A program made the translations under genes and the position numbers. Positions 22,101-31,903 of a DNA stretch of 35,000 bases are shown here, piece after piece. The notes below the pieces were generated by a model that had not been told where the DNA came from, searched no databases, and saw only the letters and a list, made by a program, of their open reading frames with translations. Origin of the DNA: Symbiodinium natans (lineage: Eukaryota > Sar > Dinophyceae > Suessiales > Symbiodiniaceae); NCBI GenBank assembly GCA_905221605.1, contig CAJNDS010002563.1:1-35000 (forward strand). Reading direction: 5' to 3'. The stretch's first letter is position 1; every line of letters starts with the position of its first letter.

Positions 22101-24138
22101 AAAGAACTATCTCCCCCTTAGGAATTATTCTTATATTTTTGTTTATATAAACCCAAAAGGATATTGAAAATATTATTCTTATTAAGGTTTTAAGGGGAGT
22201 ATAGAGAAGTGGCCGGCTTCCATTGCGCTAGCTGGTGCAGCAGTGAGGCACCTCTTTCTCCAGCACCGTGCCGACGTCAACCTGGCCGAGGACAAGACTG
22301 GGCGAACTCCCTTGCATGAGGCGCCTGCCCTGGTTTCCTGCATAATGGGTGCGACCTCCTGATGGCATGGGGGGTTGTACCTTGCTTGAGAGGCGATGTC
22401 CCAGGGCCGCTCCTGCGCTGCGTGGGCGCTCATCACGGCCGGGGCGCGACAAGAAGCAAAGGACGCAGATGGCCACACAGCCCTGACCCTCGGACGCTTT
22501 CCTGCACATTTCCCATACTTGTGAAGCTGAGGCCATTTGGCGTTTGAGCTGTAAGCTCCCAGTGTTGCTGGCAAGCTGGCACCAAAGGCCGTCTCATGCA
22601 GAGAATGTTCCCCGAGAGTGAGCCGGTTGCAAGGCGGGATGTGGGCTGCGAGAGGCGAGCCGTTAAACCGTTAAATGGACGCTGTGCCAGTCGCCCAGGT
22701 GCGTGTGTATGCTCTCACAAAGGCTGGGCGTGCAGGACATGCGGGGCTCGCCTAATCTGTCATCGCTGCCTATCGCTGCGCGCTGTCTGTGACGAGTCAC
22801 TGCTGCTTCGAGGAGCTGCAGCTCTCGACAAAGGCCTTCGAAGAGGAGGTGCGCCGCCGGCTGATGAACAGCTCCGAGTTGGTGACGCTGCCTGCCCCTC
22901 AGCTGCCTGGGCGCCTTTCCGCGCCTTGTTATGAAGGCCCTAGACTGAATAGAATAGATCGAATGGATGCGGCCTGAGGGCCTTCGACGGCGACGAGGCC
23001 AAGGTCCTCGAGAAGCTCCGGGACTGGAAAGACCCGGAGAGCCAGAACACGGAGGGCCAGCGGCCCTTGCACCAGGCGTGGGCTATGCACAGAACCTTTT
23101 CGCTGTGCCCTACACATGCTCTCCTGAAACTTGTTCTGGTTTTGGCAGGCTCTTGCCAAAGGCCACCTGAAAGTGGCCAGGCACCTGATGCTCTACAAGG
23201 CCGATGTTTGGCAGAAGGCGAACGGCCGAACCGCCGTCTCCGTGGCGCTGGAGCACCCCGATGGCCTGCAGCTCCTCATCGACGCGCACCGGGATGATGA
23301 GGACAGGGCAGCGGAGAGCTTGCACGAACTGCTTAGCCTTGGGCACGTGCAAACGCGTCAACGCGTGCGCCTTGCCACCGGAGGACGCTTCCGACCTGAT
23401 GTCAGGAAGCCGGGGGCTTTTGCTATTTTGCCACGTGTTGCAGTGACATGGCATGTCGGAGCCATGCCAGTCCGGAGCCCATGGAAGCCCCATGCTTAAG
23501 CCCAGAGGCAACGAGGCCCTCTTTCGCGCCGCGCAAGAGTTGAAGGAGATGCGGGAGGCCCCCGTGCCTCCTTGGGAGAGTCAGATGGCTGAAAGGAGAG
23601 CGCTGCGGCAGAGTTGATGCCCAGGCTGCGCAGCCGGATGCTGACGACCAGACTGGCCTGAATCCCAGCGATGCGCCAGTAAAAAAGTCCAGCCGCACGC
23701 GACGTGTGGCAGAGATGGAGAGAGAGAGTGTGACGAGTCTCGAAGTCTGCGAATTTGCCACGTAGCGTTGCAGATCTATGTAAAAATATAGGTTTGGTGC
23801 GATCTGGTACAGGGTGGGACAAGGCGTGCCGGCGCTGCAGCTGGCCGCCGCCACCGACGACCTGGAAGCCCTCAAAGAGCTGCTGGACAAGGGCCAGGAC
23901 AAGGCCACGCTGCGTTTCCTTTTTTCCTGAATGTCCTTCCCCCTGCATGGTTGGAGCTTCATACCAGGATGCCAAGGACGCCGGAGGTGTGGAGCTCAGC
24001 TTCCGGCGCACGCTCCGCCCATGTCCGCGACAAGCGCCCTGAGGCCACACGGCCCTGATGGTGGCTGCCCGGCATGGCAGGGTGGAGTGCCTCACGGAGC
24101 TGCTCCAGCGCGACGCAGACAAGGCGCCTCTCTCGTGA
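19118..24138 (+). CDS. RelA/SpoT-like domain protein with C-terminal ankyrin repeats (multi-exon)
   Basis: Exons traced: 19118-19177, 19266-19417, 19629-19731, 19880-19959, 19997-~20095, ~20147-20184, 21196-21280, 21336-21370, 21421-21532, 21621-21734, 21989-22081, 22243-22320, 22405-~22490, ~22800-22920, 22979-23075, 23149-23307, 23501-23557, ~23813-23913, 24044-24138 (TGA). The N-terminal part is charged and helical. The middle reads KPPLKGPE, RLTDIVRDTLIF, SVEIVELNDRF, GGYRDLQLTV, CELQMNT and SGHRAFEVRRQ, the order of motifs in RelA/SpoT-type (p)ppGpp synthetase folds. The E of CELQ matches the catalytic E of the bacterial EIQIRT motif, but the R is missing, so synthetase activity is uncertain. 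Ankyrin repeats follow: SPLLHIAAEKGNSDL, HRADVNLAEDKTGRTPLHE, EAKDADGHTALTL, ALAKGHLKVARHLMLYKADV, ALQLAAATDDLEALKELL and HTALMVAARHGRVECLTELL. Junctions near 20.1, 22.1, 22.5-22.8 and 23.6-23.8 kb are unresolved; the true 5' end is missing. It might be a damaged copy. Confidence 0.7.
20342..20498 (-). repeat. CCCTAAG/CCCTAAA array in the large intron
   Basis: Tandem CCCTAAG variant units with some CCCTAAA, in the 1,011-nt intron 20185-21195. A second array of the same variant lies at 20632-20727. Confidence 0.95.
20632..20727 (-). repeat. Second CCCTAAG array in the same intron
   Basis: CCCTAAG and CCCTGAA units. It shares the unusual G variant with the array 130 bases upstream, which suggests one origin and later separation by GC-rich sequence. 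Confidence 0.93.
20910..20966. mobile_element. Foldback element C
   Basis: Imperfect inverted repeat, 19 of 22 positions: left arm AACAGTCCTTAACTGGGATT (20910 on) and right arm AATCCCCATTGAGGACTGTT (to 20966), with a 13-nt loop. A related GGGATTATACTACCCC stretch lies just upstream (about 20873). It is in the large intron of the RelA/SpoT-ankyrin gene. No target duplication seen. Confidence 0.5.
21078..21122 (+). repeat. Short TTTAGGG tract near the intron end
   Basis: A few degenerate TTTAGG and TTTAGGG units about 75 bases upstream of the 3' splice site at 21195. The strand is opposite to the two CCCTAAG arrays of the same intron. Confidence 0.8.
22106..22207. mobile_element. Possible AT-rich MITE-like insertion
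   Basis: An AT-rich island of about 100 bases inside GC-rich surroundings. Its ends are loosely inverted (CTATCTCCCCCTTA and TAAGGGGAGTATAG). It sits between two halves of one ankyrin repeat, in what should be the intron 22082-22242. Similarity of the ends is partial and no target duplication is clear. Confidence 0.35.
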
Positions 24139-24329
24139 TTGCCCATGTTCTGAAAGAACGTCGTCCAGAGATCGTTGAACCAGTCAGCTACTGTAGTTGC
24201 CTTCCCGAGAGTCTAGCAATACATGCGGGTGTACGAAAATACGGGAGCCTAATGTGCACCCCCGAAATAGCACAATATTCCCGAACAACAAGGGGTCGGC
24301 CGGTGGCCTTTGAGTCTTAGAGTGGGCTC

Positions 24330-25190
24330 CGGGTTCAGGCGCGGGAAAGCCATTGGTTGCATCCAAAACCACAGAGCTTCGGCCTGTGCGGGATAGCCAG
24401 AGAGCTTGATGACCACACAATCACCACACATGGACTGAAAGGTGCCCTGGATCTGGGGCGTTTTTTGAGGCGTTACGAGATACTACTGCAAAGAGTGCCA
24501 CACTCGGGAGCCCCACCCGCCAGGAGGCCCGTGACGAAGAGGGCTGGGGCCTCGGAGGGACGGGTGCTGGCAGAGCTTGGAGTTGATGAGAGTGGAGAAG
24601 TTGTGTGAAGTTGGAGAGGCGCAGAGAAGATCGGGGAAGGCTGCAGCCTTTCCATGCATATAGGAAGCGGGCCCCGAGGCCGGACAGCGCTGATGCTCGC
24701 TGCTGCTAAAGGCCAGCGAGATTGCCTGGAAGCGCTCCTGCAGGCGGGTGCAGACAAGGCCAGAGCGGCACGCCCGAGGTTTCTCTCACCCGCCTGCTTG
24801 CATGCAAGCCCCGAGAAACCCCGAAAATCGAGCCTAATCATGGCATATCATGGCGAACAAGTGTGTTGTTCGCTCAAAGTGGTGCGTTTCGGGCAGTGCC
24901 AAGCGAAGCCCGGCAACCCCGGTCCTGTCACACCGAGTCGCACCTACTATGCTGCGTACAAGCCCCCCGAGAGCATTCTGTGAAATCTGGGCTAAGCTCG
25001 CTGTCTCTTTCCATATGACTTGGATACTTCGGATCGACTTCTCTTCGCCAATTGCTTAAGCCTGGGCCCTCGATCTTCGACATCAGCCGGAGGGCCTGAC
25101 ATCTCGGTAGTGAGCCCTGTAGTGTCGTAGTATTGGAGGAAGGTAGGCTCCGCTGGGGCTTCAGGCATTCAGGCACGGGCTCACTGCAGG
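24330..25190 (+). pseudogene. Ankyrin-unit repeat, copy 5
   Basis: First copy of the second cluster, starting about 190 bases after the RelA/SpoT-ankyrin gene. It carries [16 protein letters not shown] in one frame and the ankyrin repeat RTALMLAAAKGQRDCLEALL then [10 protein letters not shown] (about 24678-24767) in another. The tail has the CTGTGAAATCTGGGC block and a CCTGGGCCCTCGATC block. It runs directly into a TTTAGGG array at about 25192. Confidence 0.6.
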
Positions 25191-25191
25191 T

Positions 25192-25305
25192 TAGGGTTTA
25201 GGGTTTAGGGTTTAGGGTTTAGGGTTTAGGGTTTATAGGGTTTAGGGTTTAGGGTTTAGGGCTTAGGGCTTACGGCTTAGGGTTAAAGGGTTTAGGGTTT
25301 AGGCT
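25192..25305 (+). repeat. Interstitial TTTAGGG array
   Basis: About 15 units, including GCTTAGG variants, separating ankyrin copies 5 and 6. Confidence 0.95.
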
Positions 25306-25429
25306 TGCAAGCCTCGCAGAATCGGAAGCGTCCAACTCGGCAGCAAGACCCCTGAGAGCCCCAAATGACCTTCTGCCCCCTCAGCACACCTTCCATGCCG
25401 CAATGCAAGCCAAAAATCGGGAACAAAAG

Positions 25430-26460
25430 GGGTTAGTTACATCCGGGGGGATCAGATGCATTCTGAAACTCCTGAGGGTCTCGGGCCTCGGCGATTTCTT
25501 GGAGTGCGCACGGCAGCCACCGCGGGGTCTACATTTTCGGTCACATTTTGGTCGTGGGACTTGGTTGTAAATACACGTAGAATTGGGTGGGAGCCACGCG
25601 AATTTTGCAGAGCCAGCCCTTTCAGCCAGCTTTTTGACATCCAGAATGACCCAAGAACCCCATTTGACGGGCCGCGCGCGAAGCCCAGGCCGAACATGAC
25701 TGTGACTGGGGTCTCTGTCTGCAGGTGCATGAGCTTGAGCCTAGCGAGCCCCATAAGCCCTTAGCGTTAGAGGACGCTCTGCCGGTCAATTCGAGGCCTC
25801 TCTTTGGCAAAAGCTTTTGAGAAGCCACCAACGCAGGGCTTGAAGACCACGCAATCAGCACACAGTTGCCGCGCAATCACCACACACACACCACACCTGG
25901 ACGGAAGGGTGCCCTCGATCTGGGATGTTCTGTGAATCGTCGCAAGATACTCAAGTTTCTTTAAACGCAGAGAGTCCCGCAACAGTGGGCGCCTCCCCTG
26001 CCACCACACTCGGCAGCCCCGCTTGCCAGGAGGCCCACGACGAAGAGGGCAGGGGCCTCGGAGGGACGTGTGCTGGAGAGTTGGAGAAGTTGAGAAGTTG
26101 GAGGGGCGCAGAGAAGATCAGGGAAGGCTATCCGACATGTGCGAGTTCCCGAAGGTTTATAGGGAGTGACCCCCGAGGTCGGACAGCGCTGATGCTCGCT
26201 GCCGCTGAAGGCCAGCGAGATTGCCTGGAAGCGCTCCTGCAAGCGGGTGCAGACAAGGCCAGAGCGGCTTCCGAGGATTTTTCTCCCGCCTCTGCTTCCA
26301 TGAAAGCCCCGAAGAACCCCGAAAAACAAGCCCCACCATGGCGAAAAAGTGCACCGCTCGCAGAAAGTGGGGCGTGCCGAGTACTGCCAAGCGAAGCCCG
26401 GCAACCCCAGTCCTGTCACGCCTGCTACGCTGCGCATTCTGTGAAATCTGGGCCTAAGCA

Positions 26461-26506
<46 letters not shown>

Positions 26507-26890
26507 ATTCTCTCCTTCCAGACGACTTGGATAATTTGAAGCAACTTCTCGACGCCATCCAAGCAGAGCTGCAGTCTGTGAATTTTCGGGTGCCCAAATT
26601 TGGCCGTTTCGGACTTGGTTGTAGTACTTTGCACAAACAAAAGGTTAGGAGCCCCTCGTTTTGAAGAGCCGGCTCACGCGTGTGGGTTTCGAGACAGGTT
26701 TTGAAGGTCCACGGAAGGGTCGGATGTGGGTGCCACTTGCGTCACTTGCGTAAGCCTGGGCCCTCCATCTTCGACATCAGCCGGAGGGTCTGATATCTCG
26801 GTAGTGAGCTCTGTAGTACTGTAGTATTGGAGGAAGGTAGGCTCCGGCCCTGGGCTCGAGCAAGCAAAACCAGGCCCTACCAACCACCGA
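25430..26890 (+). pseudogene. Ankyrin-unit repeat, copy 6 (long open frame)
   Basis: The leader at 25430-25890 matches 2225-2660. A frame is open from about 25925 to 26539 (about 204 codons) through the ankyrin repeat RTALMLAAAEGQRDCLEALL then [10 protein letters not shown] (about 26178-26268). It stays open only because a short deletion in the middle (GTGTGCTGGAGAGTTGG) changes frame. After a (CT)n run (26462-26500) and a good 3' site (TCTCTCCTTCCAG, ending 26521) a frame reads DDLDNLKQLLDAIQAELQSV, a helical segment that other copies keep only in damaged form. This is the best candidate for a functional member. Confidence 0.5.
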
Positions 26891-26999
26891 AATGGCCCTC
26901 TGCCCCCTCAGCCTACTGAGCCCCGCAGTCGGTCCATGGGCTTATAGTGGGCTCTGCTGGGGGTTAAGGCGCGGGAAACATTGGAGGCTCTTTGGCAAA

Positions 27000-27700
27000 A
27001 ACTTTTCGAAGCTGCGTGATAACGACGAAAGTAACGGAAAGCTTGATGACCGCACAATCAGCCCTCGCTCTGGGGTGTTCTTTGAGGCGTCGCGAGATGG
27101 CGAGATACTCAAGTTTCTTGAAACGCAAAGAGTGCCACAACAGTGGGCGCCTCCCCTGCCGCGCCACACTCGGCAGCCCCGCTTGCCAGGAGGGCCGTGA
27201 CGAAGAGGGCAGGGGCCTCGGAGGGACGGGTGCTGGCAGAGCTTGGAGTTGATGAGAGTGAAGAAGTTGTGAGAAGTTGTAGAGGCGCACAGAAGATCAA
27301 GGAAGGCTGTCGCGTATCCCACATGCCCTATGTGTGCTGGCTTGTTACGGCTTGTTTTGCGTCCACAGGGCCAGGCCCGACTCTTCTGTCACGTTGGCGA
27401 ATCGCTTAAGGTGTAGAGGGAGCGGCCCCCGAGGCAACACGGCGCTGATGCTCGCTGCCGCTGAAGGCCAGCGAGACTGCCTGGAAGCGCTCCTGCAAGC
27501 GGGAGCGGACAAGGCCAGAGCGGCACGCCTGGGGCTTTTTTCACCCCTTGCCGGTTCTGTACTACCCTGCGTACAAGACCCCCCTGAGAGCATTCTGTGA
27601 AATCTGGGCCAAGCTCACTGTCTCTTTCAATATGTCTTGGGTACTTCGGAGCAACTTCTCGATGCCATCTTCAGGCGGCAGGGAATTTGGCAAAAGCTTG
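27000..27700 (+). pseudogene. Ankyrin-unit repeat, copy 7
   Basis: It preserves an ankyrin-like first helix lost elsewhere: GVFFEASRDGEILKFLETQR (27075-27134). Other copies have lost six to seven bases there. Upstream, WQKLFEAA is readable at about 26992-27015. The main ankyrin repeat is at about 27433-27520 (NTALMLAAAEGQRDCLEALL then [10 protein letters not shown]). The frame breaks between the two parts. Confidence 0.55.
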
Positions 27701-28330
27701 TTGAAACCACGGAGCTTCAACGGGGCTCTACGGGAGAGCCAGGAGATAGGCAACGCAGGGCTTGAAGACCGCACAATCAGCACACAATAGCCGCACAATC
27801 ACCACACACTCACCATACCTCTGGACTGAAGGGTGCCCTCAATCCGGGGTGTTCTTTGAATCGTCGCAAGATACTCAAGTTTCTTTAAACGCAAAGAGTG
27901 CCGCAACAGTGCGCGCGAGCCCCGCTTGCCAGGAGGCCCACGACGAAGAGGGCAGGGTCCTCGGAGGGACGGGTGCTGGCAGAGCTTGGAGCTGGAAGGC
28001 TGTAGCGTATCCCGTATCCGACGTGCGCGAGTTCCCGAAGGTATACAGGGAGTCGCCCCCGAGGCCGGCCGCCGCTGATGTTCGCTGCCGCCGAAGGGCA
28101 GCGAGACTGCCTGGAAGCGCTCCTGCAGGCGGGTGCAGACAAGGCCCGAGCGGCTTGCCGGTGCGCGTGGGCGCTACGGGGGGGAAGGGGTCGGGAAGGG
28201 TGCCCCGAAAAACCTAGCCCCACCATACCATGGTGAAAATAGTGCGCTGCTTGCTGAAAGTGGTGCGTTTCGAGTTGTGCCAAGCGAGACCCGGCAAGCT
28301 CGGTCCTGTCACACCTACTACGCCGGGGTC
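27700..28330 (+). pseudogene. Ankyrin-unit repeat, copy 8
   Basis: Short copy with a compressed middle. The ankyrin repeat at about 28062-28150 reads AADVRCRRRAARLPG in one frame and AALMFAAAEGQRDCLEALLQ-like in the ankyrin frame, with substitutions at the TAL motif. The tail (28250-28320) is duplicated again at 28395-28460 (GAAAGTGG... CCTGTCACAC), a local tandem duplication. I read it as decayed. Confidence 0.5.
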
Positions 28331-28679
28331 GAGCACACTCTGAAGTTTTGCCGGAAGCATCCACCTCGGCAGCACACAGAACAGGAGGAAGCATTCTTGC
28401 TGAAAGTGGAGCATCGAGGTGCTGGGTGACACCGACAACCCGGGTCCTGTCACACGCAAGACCCCTCAGAGCAATCTGTGAGACTCGGAATATGTTTATC
28501 CGGGTCCCGGCTCGAGCAATGGGAGCGGGGGTCCCCTTTGTAAACCCGACTGTGGCTTCCGATCCTATAGCAGCCTTTACCAGCCACCCCCGCAACCGCC
28601 CCAATTGCCTTCTGTTCCTTCAGCGCAGCTACCTTCGTGTCGGATGCATGCTGAAAACAGAACGCCAGAGTGTCTCACA

Positions 28680-29410
28680 ATCAAGAGCAAATAGGACGAC
28701 ACTGACTGACCGTTTCTCCGCCTCTAGATTCGTGCGTGGTAACCACAGAACTGCGACACCCTATGCGAGATAGCAAGGAAATGGGCAACGGAGAGCTTGA
28801 AGACCACACAATCACCACACAATAATCGCACACTCACCATACACCATACATGGACCGAAGGGTACCCTCGATTTGGGGTGTTCTTTGAGGTGTCGCAGGA
28901 TACTCAGTGAAGTTTGCTGAACTCGAAAGAGTTCCGCAAAGTGGGTGCCTCTCCTTGGGAGCCCCGCCTGCCAGGAGGCCCACGACGCAGAGGGCAGCGT
29001 CCTCGGAGGGACGAGTGCTGGCAGAGCTTGGGGTTGATGAGAGCGGGAGAAGTTGGAGGGGCGCAGAGAATATCAGGGAAGGCTGTAACTGTAGCGTATC
29101 CCGTGTCATGTGCGAGTTCCCGTACCTCCCAAGACGGTCCAGGCCGCCCCGGAAGTCCTGCGTGGGTCCGGCACGTTTTGTCACGTTTAGAGGGAGCGGC
29201 CCCCCAGGCCGGACGGCGCTGATGTGGGCTGCCCGTTGTGGCCAGCGAGACTGCCTGGAAGCGCTCCTGCAGGCGGGTGCAGACAAGGCCCGAGCTCGCC
29301 TGTGGAAGACTCCCAGCTTGAGCTGCCGCGCCTTAGCTTCGCATCCCGCAGCCGTTTTTGTAAGGCTTACGAAAGAACCTTGCCCATTGCTTGTATGCAC
29401 AGGTTTCTAA
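28680..29410 (+). pseudogene. Ankyrin-unit repeat, copy 9 (continuous 167-codon frame)
   Basis: A single frame from 28907 to the TAA ending at 29410 covers the middle segment ([20 protein letters not shown]) and the ankyrin repeat RTALMWAARCGQRDCLEALL then QAGADKARA (about 29208-29295). This is the one copy in which both conserved parts share a frame, so it may be expressed. The start codon is uncertain. A 21-base string just upstream (TCAAGAGCAAATAGGACGAC, 28680) also occurs at 4331, beside the 320-bp repeat. Confidence 0.45.
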
Positions 29411-29939
29411 TCTTTCCGGTTGCCCCTCCATCTTGCTGTGCCCCCCCCCCCGAAAGGAGTCGAAGGACAAACGCGGTCCGGAGCTTGGGGCTCACTGCTC
29501 TGGCTTTCGCAGGGCTCGCAGGTCAGTGTAGCCCAAACCTGCAGCAAAAAGACTGATCACAGGCCACGCAAAGAAGCCAAGTGAAGTGAGGGGAATGTAA
29601 GCCTTAAGGCCCCAGACTCAAGGTTCGGCGCTGTTCTTCCAAATCTTCCTGCGCAAGCCCTTTGATGCTACCCAAAGCTTGCGGTGAGAAGGGCCCTATT
29701 CCCCGCCCCCCCCCCCCGCCTCTGCTTCGGTAAGCGCCTGGCAGGGGGTTTCGCAGACTAAGGAACCGAGCTAAGGACACTGATTGCCTTCATTCTTTGG
29801 GGCTCAGTGCTTCACCAGGGCGTTGCACAAGCACGAGCTCCCTCGCAGACTCCCAAGAAGATACAGCCCGTAGAGTAGCTTAACTTAAGGGCAGCCAAGT
29901 GGATCAACATGGAGCCCAGCAAATATGGAGCGATCCCGC

Positions 29940-31110
29940 TAAACCCTAAACCCTAAACCCAAAACCCTGAACTCTAAACCCTGAACCCTAAATCCTAAAC
30001 CCTATAACCCCTAACCCCTAAACCCTAAACCCTAAACCCTGAACCCCTTAACCAGACCCTGCCCTCTTACTCAAGGCAAGACGGCGCTGGGGCATACGAG
30101 GGGCGAGGCGGACGGGGGTTTTGTATTGGGGCGGAGCGCCGGGGCTTCCACTGCCAGGCAGACAGCTTTTGCATGTTCTTACCGCAAACCCTAAACCCTA
30201 AACCCTAAACCCTAAACCCTAAACCCTAAACCCTAAGCCCTAAACCCCTTGAACCATGTTTTGATAACCTATCCGAATCCCCCAAGTCGTCATTGGGGCA
30301 GCTGCGGGGCCTTGGGGAGAAGTCGGAAAACAAACTGAAGAAGCACTCTTCCCTTTTGGGATCCTGTTTCAGGGTCGGTTTAGGGTTTAGGGTTCAGGGT
30401 TCAGGGTTCAGGGTTTAGGGTTTAGGGTTTAGGGTTTAGGGTTTAGGGTTTAGGTTTAGGGTTTAGGGTTTAGGGTTTAGGGTTTAGGGTTTAGGGGTGA
30501 AACCGGCTTGTTGCTTGTCCCTTACGACTACTACTGGTGGTTGTCGAAGCATCTTCCAAAGACCCCGTTCCAAACCTCTTAAGACCCTGTATCAGATCCA
30601 TAAGGCACGCCACCCTAAATCCTGAACTCCCCAAGCCCTAAAACCCTAAACCCCAAACCCGAAACCCTAAACCCTAAACCCTAAATCCTAAACCCTAAAC
30701 CCTAAACCCCAGAATCGCAGGGGTGCCGGCAGCTCCTGAGCCCAAGCCTTGGTTGCGTTGGGCCGGAAATGTACGAGTTGTTTAGGGTTTGGGGTTTAGG
30801 GTTTAGGGTTTAGGCTTTAGGGTTTGCGGAAACACGCCCCTTGCCCCTTCCCCTCGTGCCCTCTTTTGCATAGGGTTGAGGGTTCAGGGTTTAGGGTTTA
30901 GCCAAGTCGCCTCTTTTGCAGGGCTAGTGCGGCGTGTTGACTGCGTGTGCAAAGAGGGTATGTGCAGGGCCCAACGCAGCTCCTGGAGGGGCGGGCTCAG
31001 CATTTGGATTCCGTAAAGCCAGTCCTATGAGAGGGGTTCCAGGCTTTGGGCTACCCTAAACCCTAAGCCCTAAACCCTAAACCCCAAACCCCAAACCCCA
31101 AACCCTCAAC
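29940..31110. repeat. Cluster of interstitial telomere-type arrays
   Basis: Six or more arrays in 1.2 kb with alternating orientation: CCCTAAA at 29940-30050, 30184-30247, 30614-30711 and 31055-31110; TTTAGGG at 30376-30496, 30781-30828 and about 30873-30902. They are separated by pieces of the segmental duplication. Confidence 0.95.
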
Positions 31111-31412
31111 CCTGCCCCACGGTGCATACGGTGCCACACCCTAAGTCCTTTGAAGCCTCGCAAGCAGCATGACGGAAAGGCCGGGGCTTCCAGGTCAGCC
31201 CCTCTCCTCCCATGGCTCCAGCCAAAAGCCCGCCCATACTACGCCGTGAATTTTGCGCCTGAGGCGACTGACGGAAGCTTCGTGCCTGCGGTGGAGCCAG
31301 GTGCGCTGAGGGACTTTCTGGGCCCTGCCTTACAACCTTGAAAGCCCGACAGCAGAGCCTCAAAATGTCAGGTCCAACAGTTTTTGGTTGCCAGACAGTT
31401 GCTCCTGACCTT

Positions 31413-31516
31413 GGGGACGAAATGAACCCTAAAAGGGTTTATGGTTCATATACCTCAATGGTAATTATAGTAGTATAGGGTATATGACCCCCAATTTTAG
31501 GGTTCATTTCGTCCCC
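31413..31516. mobile_element. Foldback element B with telomere motif in its ends
   Basis: Perfect 22-bp terminal inverted repeats: GGGGACGAAATGAACCCTAA plus AA at 31413-31434 and the exact reverse complement at 31495-31516. Internal arms (TCATATACC / GGTATATGA) extend the foldback. The total is 104 bp. The ends contain CCCTAAA/TTTAGGG. It is absent from the matching place in duplication copy 1. No clear target duplication. Confidence 0.75.
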
Positions 31517-31684
31517 AGGGGAAGATCTCTTAAAAGAAGGTGCAGGTGCCCTTCGGTCGAAGCTTGTATGCTAGTGCGAGGTAGGCCCTTCATCCGAAGT
31601 TTGAGAAAGCCTGGACGCCCTGGCCCCGACAGAGCCCCGCATCCGAAGCCTCTGAGGGAGCTGGAGTTCAGCAGCTCCAAAGCT

Positions 31685-31778
31685 TTAGGGTTTAGGGTTT
31701 AGGGTTTAGGGTGTAGGGTTTAGGGTTTAGGGTTTAGGGTTTAGGGTTTGGGGTTTGGGGTTTAGGGTTTAGGGTTCA
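31685..31778 (+). repeat. Interstitial TTTAGGG array
   Basis: About 13 units with GTGTAGG and GGTTTGGG variants, inside segmental duplication copy 2. Confidence 0.95.
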
Positions 31779-31903
31779 GGGGACTCTGCTGAAACCTTTA
31801 GGCAAGTTGCAAAGGGAGGGGCATGCTCCAAGAAAGCCCGCCATCTGCCGCCACTCCTGAGCGTGCACTTTTGTCTCGAGTGTGGATGGGCTCATAGGCC
31901 CAC

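Noticed and set aside
27885-28604. Minus-strand 239-codon frame, the longest in the window
   Set aside because: It is antisense to ankyrin-unit copy 8. Antisense frames recur in most units because of the GC-rich composition, and it has no recognisable domain.
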